34,033 nt of DNA from CAZFLM01 sp964519955 (lineage in GTDB: Bacteria; Armatimonadota; Chthonomonadetes; Chthonomonadales; CAJBBX01). Made by a program: the position numbers and the translations under genes. Location: contig CAZFLM010000070.1 in the NCBI GenBank assembly GCA_964519955.1, positions 1 through 34,033 on the forward strand. Direction: 5' to 3'. Shown piece by piece: positions 31,854 through 34,033 of the stretch (positions are counted from its first letter, which is position 1; each line of letters begins with the position of its first letter). The notes beneath the pieces were generated by a model, which was given only the letters and a program-made list of their open reading frames with translations, made no database searches and had not been told where the DNA came from.

Positions 31854-32782
31854 CGAATGCGGCGCGGCCCGACCTCGGCGTGACGCTCGGGCCGCTGAAG
31901 CTGAAGAACCCGGTGATGGTGGCGTCCGGCACGTTCGGGTTCGGCGCGGAGTGGGCGGACTTCTACGACCTGGGCCGCCTGGGCGCGATCATGGTGAAGG
32001 CGGTGACCGTGAAGCCGCGGCAGGGCAACCCGATGCCGCGCATCGCGGAGGCGCCGGCCGGGCTGCTGAACTCCATCGGCCTGCAGAACCCGGGGCTCGA
32101 CGCGTTCATCGCCGAGAAGATGCCGTACCTGCGCCAGTTCGACGTGGCGGTCATCGTCAACATCGCGGCCGACCGGCTGGAGGACTTCGAGACGCTGGCG
32201 CGCGAGCTGGACGCCGTGCCGGGCATCGCGGCGCTGGAGATGAACATCTCGTGCCCCAACCAGCAGCATGGGGGCATCGAGTTCGGCGTCGACCCGGACC
32301 TGACGCGCAAGGTGGTGTCCAGCGTCCGGGAGCGCACGAAGCTGCCGCTCATCGTGAAGCTCTCGCCGAACGTGACCGACATCACCGTGCTGGCGAAGGC
32401 CGCGCGCGAGGCGGGCGCGGACATCCTCTCGCTGGTCAACACGTACGTCGGCACCGCGATCGACGCGAAGACCCGCACGTTCAAGCTGGCGCTCGGGCGC
32501 GGTGGCCTCTCGGGGCCCTGCATCAAGCCGCTCGCGCTGTACGCGGTGTGGCGCGTGGCCCAGGCGCTCGACGTGCCTATCATCGGCATGGGCGGCATCG
32601 CCAGCGCGTCGGATGCGGCCGAGTTCCTGCTCGCGGGCGCGTCGGCGGTCTCCATCGGCACAGCCAACTTCGTGAACCCGATGGTCGGCGTCGAGGTGGT
32701 GGACGGCATTGCAGCCTACCTGGCGGAGCAGGGCGCGTCGTCGGTGGCCGAGATCGTCGGCACGGTGTGGCGGCCGGGGTAG
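31844..32782 (+). CDS. pyrD: Dihydroorotate dehydrogenase, class 1B catalytic subunit
   Basis: The 312-residue TIM-barrel flavoprotein has the class 1 features: ASGTFGFG (28-35) at the FMN end, NSIGLQNPG substrate loop, and catalytic Cys137 in NISCPN. IIGMGGI and AGASAVSIGTANF near the C-terminus bind the FMN phosphate. It oxidises dihydroorotate to orotate in pyrimidine synthesis and works with the PyrK subunit. GTG 31844 was chosen because GGGAGG lies 7 nt upstream and it overlaps the pyrK stop by 10 nt. It ends 9 nt before a REP-like hairpin. Confidence 0.95.
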   Translation: MGLTNAARPDLGVTLGPLKLKNPVMVASGTFGFGAEWADFYDLGRLGAIMVKAVTVKPRQGNPMPRIAEAPAGLLNSIGLQNPGLDAFIAEKMPYLRQFDVAVIVNIAADRLEDFETLARELDAVPGIAALEMNISCPNQQHGGIEFGVDPDLTRKVVSSVRERTKLPLIVKLSPNVTDITVLAKAAREAGADILSLVNTYVGTAIDAKTRTFKLALGRGGLSGPCIKPLALYAVWRVAQALDVPIIGMGGIASASDAAEFLLAGASAVSIGTANFVNPMVGVEVVDGIAAYLAEQGASSVAEIVGTVWRPG

Positions 32783-32791
32783 GGGACGCTC

Positions 32792-33023
32792 TCCGGCGCG
32801 CCGCGGAGGGCGCGCCCCACAGATTGGCTGGTGCCCCTCGGCTCGGTTCCATCGTGCCGCTACGCATGTGGGGCGGGGCCTCCGCGCCCCGCCGGGCGCT
32901 TGACGCTGCTATCCAACGCTGTACGTATTGCCACGTTCCCGGCGCGCCGCGGAGGGCGCGCCCCACGGGCCGGCCGCAGCGCTCAGGTACGCATGTAGGG
33001 CGAGGCCTCCGCGCCCCGCCGGG
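32792..33023. repeat. Two composite REP/BIME-like units
   Basis: Four hairpins alternate: type A (minus) 32792-32820, type B (plus) 32868-32896, type A (minus) 32937-32966, type B (plus) 32995-33023. The last B copy has GGCGAGGC in one arm, giving one A-C mismatch. Gaps are 47, 40 and 28 nt; the last two match the array at the window start. The first hairpin begins 9 nt after the pyrD stop. The array fills most of the space before the gene at 33059. Confidence 0.9.
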
Positions 33024-33058
33024 TCTTTCTCCGCCGGGGTACCTCGGAGGCCAGTTGC

Positions 33059-34033
33059 ATGGGCACGCGGCCTGGGGGCGACGAGACGACCTGCCGCGCC
33101 GCGCCCAGGCGGTGGGTGATCTGGCTGCTCGGCACGGCGCTCGTCGTCGCGGCCGTCTTCTTCGCCACCTATGCCTACGTCGTGGTGCAGTCCTTCGCCT
33201 CGGGGCAGACCTCGCTGCTGCGCGGACCTGTTGTCTTCCTCTTCTTCCTCGTCGTCGGCAACCTCGCGGCCGTCCGCTTCCTGAAGCGCCGGGGGCTCAC
33301 GCAGGCGGAACTGCTCATCCTCTACGTGATGCTCTGCATGGCCACGTGCGCGGGCGGCTACGGGTTCGTCCAGTTCATCGTCAACCTCATTGCCGCCCCG
33401 TTCCACTACGCGACGCCGAGCAACGGGTGGGAGCAGAAGCTCTGGCCGCACATCCCTGCATGGTTCTCGCCGCGCGACGAGGAGGTGCTGCGGCCGTTCT
33501 TCCGCGGCGAGTCGAGCCTGTACCGCGTCGAGTTTCTGGCGGCGTGGGCCGTGCCGGTGGCCGCCTGGACGCTCTTCGTGTTCGCCATCTTCTGGGTGCT
33601 GATGTGCGCCGCCGCGCTGTTCCGAAGACAGTGGGTCGAGGCGGAGCGCCTCACGTTCCCGCTCGCGTACCTGCCCATCGAGATGACGCACGACGGGGGC
33701 GGCGGCGGGTTCTGGCGCAACCGGCTGATGTGGGCCGGGTTCGTGCTGGCCGGCGCTGTCGAGAGCCTCAACTACCTCGGCTTCCTCTACCCGGCGGTCC
33801 CGTCGATCCCCATCAAGCCGATCGGCGGGAACATGCTGGACACCTACATCACCGCCCCGCCCTGGAACTCGATGGGTGCGCTGCGGCTGGCCTTCTATCC
33901 GTGGGTCATCGGCATCGCGTTCGGCTTGCAGCGCGACGTGTCGTTCTCCTGCTGGTTCCTCTACCTCTGCGTGAAGGCGGCCAACGTGGCGAGCGCGGCG
34001 ATGGGCCAATCCGAGGGCGGGGGCACGAGCCTG
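33059..34033 (+). CDS. DUF6785-like polytopic membrane protein (partial, 3' end outside window)
   Basis: An open frame from ATG 33059 runs 325 codons to the window edge without a stop. After a basic start, hydrophobic helices lie at about 22-45 (WVIWLLGTALVVAAVFFATY), 55-75 (GPVVFLFFLVVGNLAAVRFL), 85-110 and further on. Phrases such as LTQAELLILYVMLCMATCAGGYG, ERLTFPLAYLPIEM and NSMGALRLAFYPWVIGIAFG resemble the uncharacterised DUF6785/DUF6784 membrane proteins common in Armatimonadota, Planctomycetota and related phyla. Function unknown. There is no strong SD; the frame is open upstream only as far as the repeats, which supports this start. Confidence 0.75.
   Translation, partial: MGTRPGGDETTCRAAPRRWVIWLLGTALVVAAVFFATYAYVVVQSFASGQTSLLRGPVVFLFFLVVGNLAAVRFLKRRGLTQAELLILYVMLCMATCAGGYGFVQFIVNLIAAPFHYATPSNGWEQKLWPHIPAWFSPRDEEVLRPFFRGESSLYRVEFLAAWAVPVAAWTLFVFAIFWVLMCAAALFRRQWVEAERLTFPLAYLPIEMTHDGGGGGFWRNRLMWAGFVLAGAVESLNYLGFLYPAVPSIPIKPIGGNMLDTYITAPPWNSMGALRLAFYPWVIGIAFGLQRDVSFSCWFLYLCVKAANVASAAMGQSEGGGTSL

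Overview
The window is GC-rich bacterial DNA with genes on both strands, short SD-led leaders and many overlapping stop/start pairs. A run of 100 Ns (23435-23534) marks it as a draft, probably metagenome-derived, assembly. A short prepilin with a CISNLRQLGQA-type motif, a Tat-exported PQQ-propeller protein, a malectin-tailed secreted protein and a DUF6785-like membrane protein together suggest Armatimonadota or a related, planctomycete-like lineage. That placement is inference from gene families; no rRNA or other decisive marker gene lies in the window.

Layout. 1-427: tandem array of REP/BIME-like hairpins. 434-4402 (minus): secreted PQQ-propeller protein and a ROK sugar kinase. 4574-6424 (plus): small operon with a HEAT-like membrane protein split by an in-frame amber codon, a prepilin-like protein and a membrane-anchored CPPC thioredoxin-fold protein, closed by a strong terminator. 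6465-9122 (minus): large secreted protein with a malectin tail. 9366-10995: DUF47 regulator plus PiT phosphate transporter. 11228-17753: TetR regulator and a drug-export operon in the order of the E. coli cecR-ybhGFSR locus (TetR, HlyD adaptor, ABC ATPase, ABC ATPase, two ABC-2 permeases); the double ATPase YbhF is here two abutting genes, and repeat DNA lies in two of the intergenic gaps. 17804-18913: RHH/DUF433 antitoxin, DUF5615 toxin, and an opposed lone DUF433 gene. 18999-27721: a DNA-repair-like locus on the minus strand with two MrfA-type DEAD/DUF1998 helicases, a CoA-binding protein and an MrfB-type DEDD exonuclease; a VapBC-type pair and an alpha/beta hydrolase on the plus strand sit between the two helicases. 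27896-28855: GT2 glycosyltransferase. 28929-30602 (minus): class III adenylate cyclase with IPT/TIG and TPR regions. 31044-32782: pyrK-pyrD for pyrimidine synthesis. 32792-33023: more REP-like hairpins. 33059 to the end: start of a DUF6785-like membrane protein.

The observation most worth pursuing is the REP-like family: 13 copies of a GTRG-headed hairpin in two variants. The variants differ by compensated base-pair changes, sit in opposite orientation in composite units, and begin 6-9 nt after a stop codon at all three loci. The second is the MrfA-MrfA-MrfB locus, whose second helicase carries a 51-bp in-frame tandem repeat that collapsed into the assembly gap. The gap length needed to keep the repeat in phase also restores the reading frame, so the gene is probably intact.
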